Made by a program: the position numbers and the translations under genes. The notes beneath the pieces are model-generated. The model was given only the letters and a program-made list of their open reading frames with translations. It ran no database searches and was not told the origin of the DNA. A DNA stretch of 64,000 nt from Arsenophonus sp052401645 (GTDB taxonomy: Bacteria > Pseudomonadota > Gammaproteobacteria > Enterobacterales > Enterobacteriaceae): NCBI GenBank assembly GCA_052401645.1, contig CP198939.1, positions 372,001 through 436,000 of the forward strand, given 5' to 3'. Shown here in pieces: positions 33,489 to 41,523 of the stretch. Position 1 is the stretch's first letter; every line of letters begins with the position of its first letter.

Positions 33489-33959
33489 ATGCCACGTCGT
33501 CGTGTAATTGGTCAACGTAAAATTTTATCCGATCCAAAGTTTGGATCGGAATTATTGGCTAAATTTATTAATATTTTGATGGTAGATGGTAAAAAATCTA
33601 TTGCAGAAGTAATTGTATATAGTGCGCTTGATGCTTTAGTTCAACGAACTAAAAAAAAACATTTAGAAGTTTTTGAAATAGCTCTTGATAATGTTCGTCC
33701 AACAGTCGAGGTAAAATCACGTCGAGTTGGTGGTTCAACTTATCAGGTTCCTGTTGAAGTTCGTCCTGTACGTCGTAATGCATTAGCAATGCGTTGGATT
33801 ATTGAAGCTGCTCGTAAACGTGGTGATAAATCAATGATTTTTCGATTAACAAATGAATTATCTGATGCAGCAGAAAATAAAGGCAGCGCTGTTAAGAAAC
33901 GTGAAGATGTTCATCGTATGGCAGAAGCTAATAAGGCATTTGCACACTATCGTTGGTAG
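33489..33959 (+). CDS. rpsG: 30S ribosomal protein S7
   Basis: Primary binding protein that nucleates folding of the 3' domain of 16S rRNA and lies near the E site. The product is 156 residues, the length of the short (E. coli B type) form, and matches from MPRRRVIGQRKIL through VKSRRVGGSTYQVPVEVRP and ALAMRWIIEAARKRGDKSM to the terminal AFAHYRW. The ATG has ACGGAG 7 nt upstream. It contains a run of nine A (33651-33659) yet the frame is intact. Confidence 0.99.
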   Translation: MPRRRVIGQRKILSDPKFGSELLAKFINILMVDGKKSIAEVIVYSALDALVQRTKKKHLEVFEIALDNVRPTVEVKSRRVGGSTYQVPVEVRPVRRNALAMRWIIEAARKRGDKSMIFRLTNELSDAAENKGSAVKKREDVHRMAEANKAFAHYRW

Positions 33960-34037
33960 TTTTTCGCTAATTATGTTTTACATAGGTAATGCCCATGTTA
34001 GTTTTATATAAATTGAATGGTCACGAGAGAAGTGAAA

Positions 34038-36149
34038 ATGGCTCGTAAAACTCTCATTACACGTTACCGTAACATCGGTATTAGTGCTCATATTGATGCT
34101 GGTAAGACCACTACAACAGAACGTATTTTATTTTATACCGGAGTTAGTCATAAAATTGGTGAAGTCCATGATGGCGAAGCCACTATGGACTGGATGGAGC
34201 AAGAACAAGAGCGAGGTATTACTATTACTTCTGCAGCAACTACTGCTTTCTGGTCCGGCATGGGAAATCAATTTAACGAACATCGTATTAATATTATTGA
34301 TACGCCAGGACATGTTGATTTTACTATTGAAGTAGAGCGTTCTATGCGTGTTCTTGATGGTGCAGTAATGGTTTACTGTGCAGTTGGTGGAGTTCAACCA
34401 CAATCTGAAACTGTTTGGCGTCAAGCAAATAAGTATCAAGTACCACGTATAGCATTTGTTAATAAAATGGATCGCATGGGTGCTAACTTTTTGCGAGTTG
34501 TTGAACAAATCGAAACACGTTTAGCAGCAACGCCAATTCCACTTCAGTTACCTATTGGTTCTGAAGATTCATTCGCTGGTGTTATAGATTTAATTAAAAT
34601 GAAAGCAATCAAGTGGAATGACAGTGATCAAGGTGTTACTTTTGTTTATGAAAATATTCCAACAAATATGCAAGCTCAAGCTGAAGAATGGTATGAAAAG
34701 TTGATCGAAGCTGCAGCTGAAGTATCAGATGAGTTGATGGAAAAGTATTTTAATGGCGAATGTCTATCTGAAGAAGAAATCAAGATATCATTACGTAAGC
34801 GTGTATTGAACAATGAAATTATCTTAGTTACATGTGGCTCAGCTTTTAAAAATAAGGGCGTACAAGCGATGTTGGATGCAGTTATTGAATATTTACCTGC
34901 ACCAACTGATATTCCATCAATTAAAAGTATTTTAATTGATGGTAAAAAAACAATAACAGAACGTAATGCAAGTGATGATGCGCCTTTCTCAGCATTGGCG
35001 TTTAAAATTGCAACTGATCCATTTGTTGGTAATTTAACTTTTTTCAGAGTTTATTCTGGCGTAGTTAACTCTGGAGATACCGTTCTTAATCCACTTAAAG
35101 ATAAGAAAGAACGTTTTGGTCGCATTGTTCAGATGCACGCTAATAAGCGTGAGGAAATTAAAGAAGTTCGAGCTGGTGATATTGCCGCTGCTATTGGCCT
35201 GAAAGATGTTACTACTGGCGATACTCTATGCGCTATGGACTTACCAATTATTTTAGAACGCATGGAATTTCCACAACCAGTTATTTCAATTGCTATTGAA
35301 CCTAAAACTAAAGCTGAACAAGAAAAAATGGGCATTGCTTTAGGTCGTCTTGCTCAAGAAGATCCATCTTTCCGTGTATCAATAGATGAAGAGAGTGGTC
35401 AAACAATTATTGCTGGAATGGGTGAGCTACATCTGGAGGTATTAGTTGATCGTATGCGTCGTGAATTTAAAATTGAAGCAAACGTTGGTAAACCTCAAGT
35501 AGCGTATCGTGAGACTATTCGTAAATCTGTTGAGCAAGAAGGTAAGTTTATTCGTCAATCTGGTGGTCGTGGTCAATTTGGTCATGTATGGATACGCGTT
35601 GAGCCTTTGGAAACAGGGCACGAGATAGGTTATGAATTTCATAATGAAATTGTCGGCGGTGTCATACCTAAAGAGTATATACCTGCTGTTGATAAAGGTG
35701 TACAAGAACAGATGAAAAGTGGTGTTTTAGCTGGCTATCCAATTGTTGATGTTAAGGTGATATTGTATGATGGTTCATATCATGAGGTAGATTCCTCAGA
35801 AATGGCATTCAAAATTGCAGGTTTTATGGCTTTCAAAGAAGGTTTCATGAAAGCAAGTCCAATTTTGTTGGAACCAATCATGAAAGTTGAAGTTGAAACT
35901 CCTGAAAGTTATATGGGTGATGTAATTGGTGACTTAAGTCGTCGTCGTGGTATGATTGAAAATATGGAAGATACAGAAACTGGTAAAACAGTTCGTGCTC
36001 AAGTGCCATTATCAGAAATGTTTGGTTATTCCACAGATTTACGTTCACAAACTCAAGGTCGTGCTTCTTATTCAATGGAATTTTTAAAGTACAATGAAGC
36101 CCCAACCAATGTTGCTCAAGCAATTATTGAAGCACGTAAAGCTAAATAA
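34038..36149 (+). CDS. fusA: Elongation factor G
   Basis: Translocation GTPase; it also acts with RRF in ribosome recycling. From the ATG at 34038 it is 703 residues (E. coli 704) and starts MARKTLITRYRNIGISAHID. An upstream in-frame ATG at 34017 would add seven non-conserved residues. The G1 motif is AHIDAGKTTTTERIL, switch II is DTPGHVDFT, G4 is NKMDRMGAN, and domain IV holds the expected GGVIPKEYIPAVDKG. It lies between rpsG (78-nt spacer) and tuf. Confidence 0.99.
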   Translation: MARKTLITRYRNIGISAHIDAGKTTTTERILFYTGVSHKIGEVHDGEATMDWMEQEQERGITITSAATTAFWSGMGNQFNEHRINIIDTPGHVDFTIEVERSMRVLDGAVMVYCAVGGVQPQSETVWRQANKYQVPRIAFVNKMDRMGANFLRVVEQIETRLAATPIPLQLPIGSEDSFAGVIDLIKMKAIKWNDSDQGVTFVYENIPTNMQAQAEEWYEKLIEAAAEVSDELMEKYFNGECLSEEEIKISLRKRVLNNEIILVTCGSAFKNKGVQAMLDAVIEYLPAPTDIPSIKSILIDGKKTITERNASDDAPFSALAFKIATDPFVGNLTFFRVYSGVVNSGDTVLNPLKDKKERFGRIVQMHANKREEIKEVRAGDIAAAIGLKDVTTGDTLCAMDLPIILERMEFPQPVISIAIEPKTKAEQEKMGIALGRLAQEDPSFRVSIDEESGQTIIAGMGELHLEVLVDRMRREFKIEANVGKPQVAYRETIRKSVEQEGKFIRQSGGRGQFGHVWIRVEPLETGHEIGYEFHNEIVGGVIPKEYIPAVDKGVQEQMKSGVLAGYPIVDVKVILYDGSYHEVDSSEMAFKIAGFMAFKEGFMKASPILLEPIMKVEVETPESYMGDVIGDLSRRRGMIENMEDTETGKTVRAQVPLSEMFGYSTDLRSQTQGRASYSMEFLKYNEAPTNVAQAIIEARKAK

Positions 36150-36178
36150 TTAGCTTTTAGTATAAGTATTTAATTCAG

Positions 36179-36203
36179 TTCTCTCTCTTATTGTTTGAGA
36201 GAA
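36179..36203. repeat. Small hairpin in the fusA-tuf spacer
   Basis: TTCTCTC pairs with GAGAGAA around an 11-base loop, 20 nt before the tuf start. It lacks a T tail, so it is more likely an mRNA structure near the ribosome-binding site than a terminator. Confidence 0.4.
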
Positions 36204-36222
36204 TTCTATAAGGAATAAAATC

Positions 36223-37407
36223 GTGTCTAAAGAAAGATTTGAACGTAAAAAACCACATATTAATGTTGGTACAATTGGTCATGTTGATCATGGTAAAACA
36301 ACTTTAACAGCAGCAATAACTACTGTATTAGCGAAAACTTATGGCGGTACTGCTCGTGCATTTGATCAAATTGATAATGCACCAGAAGAAAAGGCGCGTG
36401 GAATAACCATTTCTACATCTCACGTAGAATATGATACACCTACCCGTCATTATGCACATGTTGATTGCCCTGGTCATGCAGATTATATAAAAAATATGAT
36501 AACAGGCGCTGCTCAAATGGATGGTGCAATTTTAGTGGTAGCAGCAACAGATGGTCCAATGCCACAAACTCGTGAACATATTTTGTTAGGTCGCCAAGTA
36601 GGTGTTCCTTATATTGTTGTTTTTTTAAACAAATGTGATATGGTTGATGATGAAGAATTATTAGAATTAGTAGAAATGGAAGTGCGTGAGTTACTTTCTC
36701 AGTATGATTTTCCAGGTGATAACACACCAGTGATCATAGGTTCTGCTCTGAAGGCACTAGAAGGTGATCAAAAATGGGAAGAAAAAATTCTTTCATTAGC
36801 AAAGGTATTAGATGATTATATTCCAGAACCAAAAAGAGTAATAGATAAACCTTTTTTATTACCAATAGAAGACGTCTTTTCAATTTCAGGTCGAGGAACG
36901 GTAGTAACAGGTCGTGTAGAACGTGGGATTATTAAAATTGGTGAAGAAATTGAAATTGTTGGAATTAAAGAAACTATTAAAACAATTTGTACCGGTGTAG
37001 AGATGTTCCGTAAATTATTAGATGAAGGACGCGCAGGGGAAAACATAGGTGTTTTATTGCGTGGTATTAAGCGTGAAGATGTAGAACGCGGACAAGTTTT
37101 AGCAAAACCAGGTACAATAAATCCTCATACTCAATTTGAATCAGAAGTTTATATTTTGAGTAAAGATGAAGGAGGTCGTCATACCCCATTCTTTAAAGGT
37201 TATCGTCCTCAATTTTATTTTAGAACAACAGATGTAACAGGTACAATTGAGTTGCCGGAATCTTTAGAGATGGTAATGCCTGGTGATAATATTAAAATGA
37301 AAGTAACACTGATATCACCAATTGCCATGGATGAAGGATTACGTTTTGCTATCCGTGAAGGAGGTCGTACAGTAGGTGCTGGTATTGTTGCTAAAATTAT
37401 TGCTTGA
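36223..37407 (+). CDS. tuf: Elongation factor Tu (single copy at the str-secE junction)
   Basis: GTPase that delivers aminoacyl-tRNA to the ribosome. The product is 394 residues, as in E. coli, with GTG start (36223) and AAGGA upstream. Motifs are GHVDHGKTTLTAA (G1), DCPGHADY (G3), NKCDMVD (G4) and GSALKAL (G5), plus domains 2 and 3 through the terminal GIVAKIIA. The gene is preceded by fusA (tufA context) and followed by a strong terminator and secE (tufB context). In E. coli these are separate loci 0.7 Mb apart. The simplest reading is that this is a hybrid left by recombination between tufA and tufB. Confidence 0.99.
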   Translation: MSKERFERKKPHINVGTIGHVDHGKTTLTAAITTVLAKTYGGTARAFDQIDNAPEEKARGITISTSHVEYDTPTRHYAHVDCPGHADYIKNMITGAAQMDGAILVVAATDGPMPQTREHILLGRQVGVPYIVVFLNKCDMVDDEELLELVEMEVRELLSQYDFPGDNTPVIIGSALKALEGDQKWEEKILSLAKVLDDYIPEPKRVIDKPFLLPIEDVFSISGRGTVVTGRVERGIIKIGEEIEIVGIKETIKTICTGVEMFRKLLDEGRAGENIGVLLRGIKREDVERGQVLAKPGTINPHTQFESEVYILSKDEGGRHTPFFKGYRPQFYFRTTDVTGTIELPESLEMVMPGDNIKMKVTLISPIAMDEGLRFAIREGGRTVGAGIVAKIIA

Positions 37408-37417
37408 TATTTAAAAG

Positions 37418-37463
37418 AATAAGTGTAAAAAGGGCGTCAGATGATGCCCTTTTTACACTTATT
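37418..37463 (+). terminator. Strong Rho-independent terminator after tuf
   Basis: A near-perfect hairpin starts 10 nt after the tuf stop. Perfect 15-bp arms (37421-37435 with 37446-37460) continue inward by GTC/GAT to leave a four-base AGAT loop, and outward by three more pairs. AAAAAGGGC and GCCCTTTTT give a G-C core with a T run inside the 3' arm. It resembles the E. coli tufB terminator as I recall it (GGGCATC/GATGCCC). Confidence 0.9.
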
Positions 37464-37665
37464 TAGAATAAATAAATTTAACCTATTTTATTAATAAGCT
37501 ATATAGTTTATTATATTAGTTAATAAATATTAAATATTTAAAATTATTAAATTATATCATTTAGTAGTTAAATATTTATGTTGGTTTATATTATAAATTG
37601 TATATAAAAATAAAATGTTGATTAAATAGTTATAATTTTGTATTACAATCAAGTTTAAATTATTT

Positions 37666-37694
37666 TTGAGTTAAATTGATTTTTTTATTATACC
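37666..37694 (+). promoter_or_regulatory. Candidate secE promoter
   Basis: TTGAGT (37666-37671), a 17-base spacer and TATACC (37689-37694) precede secE by 26 nt. Each hexamer is only 4 of 6 to consensus, but transcription must restart after the strong tuf terminator, and E. coli has a promoter at the equivalent place. The rest of the 313-nt tuf-secE spacer holds nothing recognised. Confidence 0.45.
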
Positions 37695-37720
37695 ACCATA
37701 CATAGTAATTGGGTTAATTT

Positions 37721-38104
37721 ATGAGTTTAAATAGTAATCACCAAGAAAATAGATTTAGTTTTGATATAGCAAAATGGCTGTCAGTAACGATTCTTTTAAT
37801 TATTTCTATTGCTGGTAATTATTATTTTAAAGAATACAATCCTTTATTACGTATTATAGGAGTTGTTATTATTATTATATTTGCCGGTGGAATTGCATTA
37901 TGGACAACAAAGGGAAAAGAAGCTTTAAAATTTTCTAGTGAAGCTCGCATTGAAATGCGTAAAGTTATTTGGCCAACGCGTTCAGAAACATTACAGACAA
38001 CATTAATTGTTGTTATAGTCACTGTCTTTATGGCTCTAATCCTTTGGGGATTAGATGGTATATTGGTCCGTTCTGTTTCATTTATTACAGGTCTGAGGTT
38101 TTAA
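37721..38104 (+). CDS. secE: Preprotein translocase subunit SecE
   Basis: Essential inner-membrane subunit of the SecYEG channel that clamps SecY. The product is 127 residues, as in E. coli. Three membrane segments are visible (about residues 18-36, 43-62 and 94-113); gammaproteobacterial SecE has three where many bacteria have one. The conserved amphipathic helix and hinge ARIEMRKVIWPTRSETLQTT precede the last segment, and the end is SFITGLRF. nusG follows after one base, the usual secE-nusG pair. Confidence 0.98.
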   Translation: MSLNSNHQENRFSFDIAKWLSVTILLIISIAGNYYFKEYNPLLRIIGVVIIIIFAGGIALWTTKGKEALKFSSEARIEMRKVIWPTRSETLQTTLIVVIVTVFMALILWGLDGILVRSVSFITGLRF

Positions 38105-38105
38105 G

Positions 38106-38651
38106 ATGTCTGAATCTCCAAAAAAACGATGGTATGTTATTCAAACATTTTCCGGTTTTGAAGTTAGAGTTGCTAGGTCATTGCGTGAACATATAAAATT
38201 ACATTCTATGGAAAATAAATTTGGTGAAGTGATGGTACCAACTGAAGAAGTAATGGAAATTCGAAGCGGCCAACGTCGTAAGAGTGAACGAAAATTTTTT
38301 TCTGGTTATGTTTTAGTTCAAATGACTATGAGTGATGATAACTGGCATTTAGTACGAAATGTACCACGAGTTATCGGTTTTATTGGTGGTACTGCAGATA
38401 GACCAGCTCCTATTAGTGATAAGGAAGTTGATGCAATTATGAATCGTTTACAGCAAGTTGGTGATAAACCTCGCCCTAAAACACTATTTGAACCAGGGGA
38501 AATGGTTCGTGTTAATAATGGTCCATTTGCAGATTTTAGTGGTGTAGTTGAAGAAGTTGATTATGAAAAAAGTCGTCTTAAAGTATCAGTTTCTATTTTT
38601 AGTCGAGCAACACCAGTGGAGTTAGATTTTAATCAAGTAGAGAAAATGTAA
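38106..38651 (+). CDS. nusG: Transcription termination/antitermination factor NusG
   Basis: Elongation factor that binds RNA polymerase through its NGN domain and Rho or S10 through its KOW domain. The product is 181 residues, the same as E. coli. The NGN domain (about 1-116) includes RWYVIQTFSGFE, KSERKFFSGYVLVQM and VRNVPRVIGFIGG. The KOW domain (about 125-181) includes GEMVRVNNGPFADFSGVVEE and ends with FNQVEKM. Translation is probably coupled to secE. Confidence 0.99.
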   Translation: MSESPKKRWYVIQTFSGFEVRVARSLREHIKLHSMENKFGEVMVPTEEVMEIRSGQRRKSERKFFSGYVLVQMTMSDDNWHLVRNVPRVIGFIGGTADRPAPISDKEVDAIMNRLQQVGDKPRPKTLFEPGEMVRVNNGPFADFSGVVEEVDYEKSRLKVSVSIFSRATPVELDFNQVEKM

Positions 38652-38807
38652 AATAATTAAGAATTTATTTATAAAATGTATAAAATTTGATTATAATTCT
38701 TTGTTTTTATTTTCAATAACTAAAAACTTACAAAAATTAATTATATATAATTTTGGTTAGTATTCATGATTGAATACGATATTATGGCTTATTCGGAAAT
38801 ACTACAT

Positions 38808-39236
38808 ATGGCTAAAAAAGTACAAGCTTATGTTAAGTTACAAATTGCAGCAGGTATAGCTAACCCTAGTCCACCTATTGGTCCAGCTTTAGGTCAGCAA
38901 GGTGTTAATATTATGGAATTTTGTAAATCTTTTAATGCTAAAACAGATAGTTTAGAAAAAGGTTTACCAGTTCCAGTTATAATTACTGTTTATTCAGATC
39001 GTTCATTTACATTTATAATAAAAACAGCTCCTGCTGCTGTTTTATTAAAAAAAGCAGCTGGTGTTAAATTAGGTTCAAGTAAACCAAATAAAGAGAAAGT
39101 TGGTAAAATAACAAGTGCTAAAATTTTAGAAATTGCAGAAACTAAAGCTGCAGATATGACAGGGGCTGATATTAAAGCAATGATGCGATCAATTGAGGGT
39201 ACTGCTCGTTCAATTGGTTTAGTAATAGAGGATTAA
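38808..39236 (+). CDS. rplK: 50S ribosomal protein L11
   Basis: Component of the GTPase-associated centre; it binds 23S rRNA with L10 and L7/L12 and is needed for RelA activation. The ATG at 38808 gives 142 residues, exactly the E. coli length, starting MAKKVQAYVKLQIAAG. Upstream in-frame ATGs (38766 and 38784) would add non-conserved residues. The proline-rich NPSPPIGPALGQQGVNIM and C-terminal MTGADIKAMMRSIEGTARS are conserved. Only a weak Shine-Dalgarno (CGGAAA) is visible. Confidence 0.98.
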   Translation: MAKKVQAYVKLQIAAGIANPSPPIGPALGQQGVNIMEFCKSFNAKTDSLEKGLPVPVIITVYSDRSFTFIIKTAPAAVLLKKAAGVKLGSSKPNKEKVGKITSAKILEIAETKAADMTGADIKAMMRSIEGTARSIGLVIED

Positions 39237-39237
39237 A

Positions 39238-39939
39238 ATGGTTAAATTAACTAATTATATGCGTAATATTCGTAAAAAAGTTGATGTAACTAAACAGTAT
39301 AACATTATTGAAGCAATTATTCTTTTGAAAAAGTTAGCGACTGCTAAATTTATAGAAAGCGTTGATGTTGCAGTCAATCTTGGTATTGATGCACGTAAGT
39401 CTGATCAAAATATTCGTGGTGCAATTATCTTACCGCATGGTACAGGTCGTTCTGTTCGTGTTGCTGTATTCACTCAAAAAGAAAATTATGAAAGTGCAAT
39501 AAAAGCAGGAGCTGAATTAGTCGGGATGGAAGATCTGGCAGATAAAATTAAACTTGGTGAAATAAACTTTGATATTGTTATTGCCTCACCAGACGCAATG
39601 CGCATTATTGGTCAGTTAGCTCAAATTTTAGGGCCTCGTGGCTTAATGCCAAATTCTAAAGTTGGTACAGTAACACATAATATTACTGAAGCGATTCTAA
39701 ATGTAAAATCAGGTCAGATTCATTATCGTAATGATAAAAATGGTATTATTCATACTAATATTGGTAAAATTAACTTTGATGATAATAAATTAAAGGAAAA
39801 TCTTGAAGCATTATTAATTGAATTAAAAAAAGTAAAACCATCTTCTGCTAAAGGTGTTTATTTTAAGAAAATTAGTTTATCTAGCACTATGGGAGTAGGA
39901 ATTAACATTAATAAAGAAGAATTATCTTTGTTGGATTAA
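39238..39939 (+). CDS. rplA: 50S ribosomal protein L1
   Basis: L1-stalk protein that guides deacylated tRNA out of the E site; in E. coli it represses the rplKA transcript. The product is 233 residues (E. coli 234). Conserved stretches are SVDVAVNLGIDARKSDQN, LPHGTGRSVRVAVFT, the GPRGLMPN motif and YRNDKNGIIHT. It starts one base after the rplK stop, with GAGGA (39228-39232) inside the end of rplK as ribosome-binding site. Confidence 0.98.
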   Translation: MVKLTNYMRNIRKKVDVTKQYNIIEAIILLKKLATAKFIESVDVAVNLGIDARKSDQNIRGAIILPHGTGRSVRVAVFTQKENYESAIKAGAELVGMEDLADKIKLGEINFDIVIASPDAMRIIGQLAQILGPRGLMPNSKVGTVTHNITEAILNVKSGQIHYRNDKNGIIHTNIGKINFDDNKLKENLEALLIELKKVKPSSAKGVYFKKISLSSTMGVGININKEELSLLD

Positions 39940-40102
39940 TTATTCGTAATATAATTTAAGCTTTACCTTTTATATTAAATTTGTATAATATTTATGTTTT
40001 ATATTTACAATACTTACTCTTATAAAATAAGAATTAAGTGCATCTAGATTTTATGCTTTATTAATATTAATGTTATTCATATCTGATATATTGATTTAGA
40101 TG

Positions 40103-40134
40103 ACGATTTTATCGTATATATACGATAAAATCGT
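40103..40134 (+). repeat. 32-bp perfect palindrome between rplA and rplJ
   Basis: Bases 40103-40118 are the exact reverse complement of 40119-40134, with three G-C pairs per arm. It lies 163 nt after rplA and 120 nt before rplJ in a 315-nt spacer. It could terminate or stabilise the rplKA mRNA, or belong to the general set of spacer palindromes. No clean T run follows. Confidence 0.85.
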
Positions 40135-40206
40135 TATTAAGATTAATTTTTAAGATTTTACTCTTAGCATATTTAAGAATTAAACATATTAAATTTTTAA
40201 TAAATG

Positions 40207-40215
40207 TGTTATGAT
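40207..40215 (+). promoter_or_regulatory. Candidate extended -10 promoter of rplJL
   Basis: TGTTATGAT (40207-40215) fits the extended -10 pattern TGn-TATAAT (5 of 6 in the hexamer), 39 nt before the rplJ start. There is no good -35 at the right distance (TATTAA, 40187-40192), which extended -10 promoters tolerate. E. coli also starts the L10 operon between rplA and rplJ. A small 5-bp hairpin (40221-40234) follows. Confidence 0.45.
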
Positions 40216-40254
40216 ACTATAAAAGTACTCTTTTAATATAGGAGTAAAAAATTA

Positions 40255-40749
40255 ATGTCATTAAATTTTCAAGACAAACAAACTATCGTTGCTGAAGTTA
40301 ATCATGTATTAAAATGTGCATTATCTGCTGTTATTGCAAATTTTCGTAGTGTAACTGTCGATAAAATGACTGAACTACGTAAAACAGCTCGAGAATCAGA
40401 TATTTATCTCCGTGTTGTTCGTAATACTTTGATGCGACGTATTGTTGAAGGTACAATTTATGATTGCCTTAAAGAATCGTTTATTGGTCCAACGTTAATC
40501 GCTTTTTCTAAAAAACATCCTGGTACCGCAGCTCGATTGTTTAAAGAATTTTCTAAATTAAATTCAACATTCGAGATTAAAGCAGGATCTTTTGAAGGGG
40601 AGTTTATTCCAGCTAATCAAATTGATCGATTGGCAAATATTCCAACTTATGAAGAAGCAATTATACGTCTAATGTCAACAATGAAAGAAGCTTCTATATG
40701 TAAACTTATTCGTCTTATAGCGGTATTGCGTGATCAAAAAAGAAGTTAA
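40255..40749 (+). CDS. rplJ: 50S ribosomal protein L10
   Basis: Base of the L7/L12 stalk; it binds 23S rRNA and, through its C-terminal helix, dimers of L7/L12. The product is 164 residues (E. coli 165). Conserved parts are the N-terminal FQDKQTIVAEV, VTVDKMTELRK, VVRNTLMRR, LFKEFSKLN, and IPTYEEAIIRLMSTMKEAS before the stalk helix. TAGGAG lies upstream of the ATG at 40255. rplL follows after 59 nt. Confidence 0.98.
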   Translation: MSLNFQDKQTIVAEVNHVLKCALSAVIANFRSVTVDKMTELRKTARESDIYLRVVRNTLMRRIVEGTIYDCLKESFIGPTLIAFSKKHPGTAARLFKEFSKLNSTFEIKAGSFEGEFIPANQIDRLANIPTYEEAIIRLMSTMKEASICKLIRLIAVLRDQKRS

Positions 40750-40808
40750 AAACCATATTATTATTGGTTTTTAACTTGTAAATATTCTGAATTTTAGGAA
40801 TCATTGTT

Positions 40809-41177
40809 ATGTCTATAACAAAAGAAGAAATTCTTAATGCAGTTGCAGAAATGTCTGTAATGGATATTGTCGAATTGATTACTATGATGGAAAATAAATT
40901 TAATGTTTCTACTTCACCAGAATTAACTATTATCGCACCAAGTACATCTGAAATCGCTGAAGAAAAAACTGAATTTGATGTTATCTTATCTAGCATAGGT
41001 GCTAATAAAGTTGCTGTTATTAAAACTGTTCGCACTGCAACTGGTTTGGGATTAAAAGAAGCAAAAGATATAGTAGAATCATCTCCAGTAACAATAAAAG
41101 AAGCAGTAAGTAAAGATGAATCTGAAAAATTAAAAAAATTATTGGAAGAAGTTGGTGCTTCTGTTGAAGTTAGATGA
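40809..41177 (+). CDS. rplL: 50S ribosomal protein L7/L12
   Basis: Flexible stalk protein that recruits translation GTPases. The product is 122 residues (E. coli 121). The N-terminal dimerisation domain (1-33, ITKEEILNAVAEMSVMD) and C-terminal domain (about 54-122, EEKTEFDVIL, GANKVAVIKTVRTATGLGLK) are well conserved. The hinge between them is normally very alanine-rich; here it reads STSPELTIIAPSTSEIA, with only two Ala. This is consistent with loss of GC-rich Ala codons in a low-constraint linker. The stop is TGA. Confidence 0.98.
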   Translation: MSITKEEILNAVAEMSVMDIVELITMMENKFNVSTSPELTIIAPSTSEIAEEKTEFDVILSSIGANKVAVIKTVRTATGLGLKEAKDIVESSPVTIKEAVSKDESEKLKKLLEEVGASVEVR

Positions 41178-41235
41178 GATTTTTAAGTTTAATGATTACA
41201 TTTTATAGAATGATGGCTGATAATTTTTAGTTACA

Positions 41236-41265
41236 AACCTAATGCGATATGAATCGCATTAGGTT
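41236..41265 (+). promoter_or_regulatory. Stable hairpin in the rplL-rpoB spacer (attenuator or RNase III site)
   Basis: AACCTAATGCGAT pairs perfectly with ATCGCATTAGGTT around an ATGA loop, 58 nt after rplL. In E. coli the same spacer holds a partial terminator and an RNase III cleavage site that set ribosomal protein and polymerase levels apart. There is no T run, so processing is more likely than termination. The rest of the 346-nt spacer is A/T-rich until a G/C-richer stretch (about 41450-41523) before rpoB. Confidence 0.6.
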
Positions 41266-41523
41266 ATCAGTAATATTTAATACTGTTTAGTTACTAATTT
41301 ATCATTTTAATACTTTTTTATTAATAACTTTAATTGTTTCTCTTTATGGATATTATAATTTAAATTGGTAGTTATATATAACACAATAAAATAATTTAAG
41401 ACTAAATAGTAATAAGTATTATGAAAATAATATATTCATTCCAAAAAAATAGTGTTGTAGATGCTATCTTTTAGGACTGGCAGAAAGTAGGACACTGATC
41501 AGCAATCTAATTTGAGGAACCCT

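Noticed and set aside
34128..36123. Antisense and shifted open frames within fusA (also within glyQ, glyS, tuf, secE, rpoC and purH)
   Set aside because: They lie wholly inside strongly conserved genes and encode no recognisable protein, so they are reading-frame shadows.
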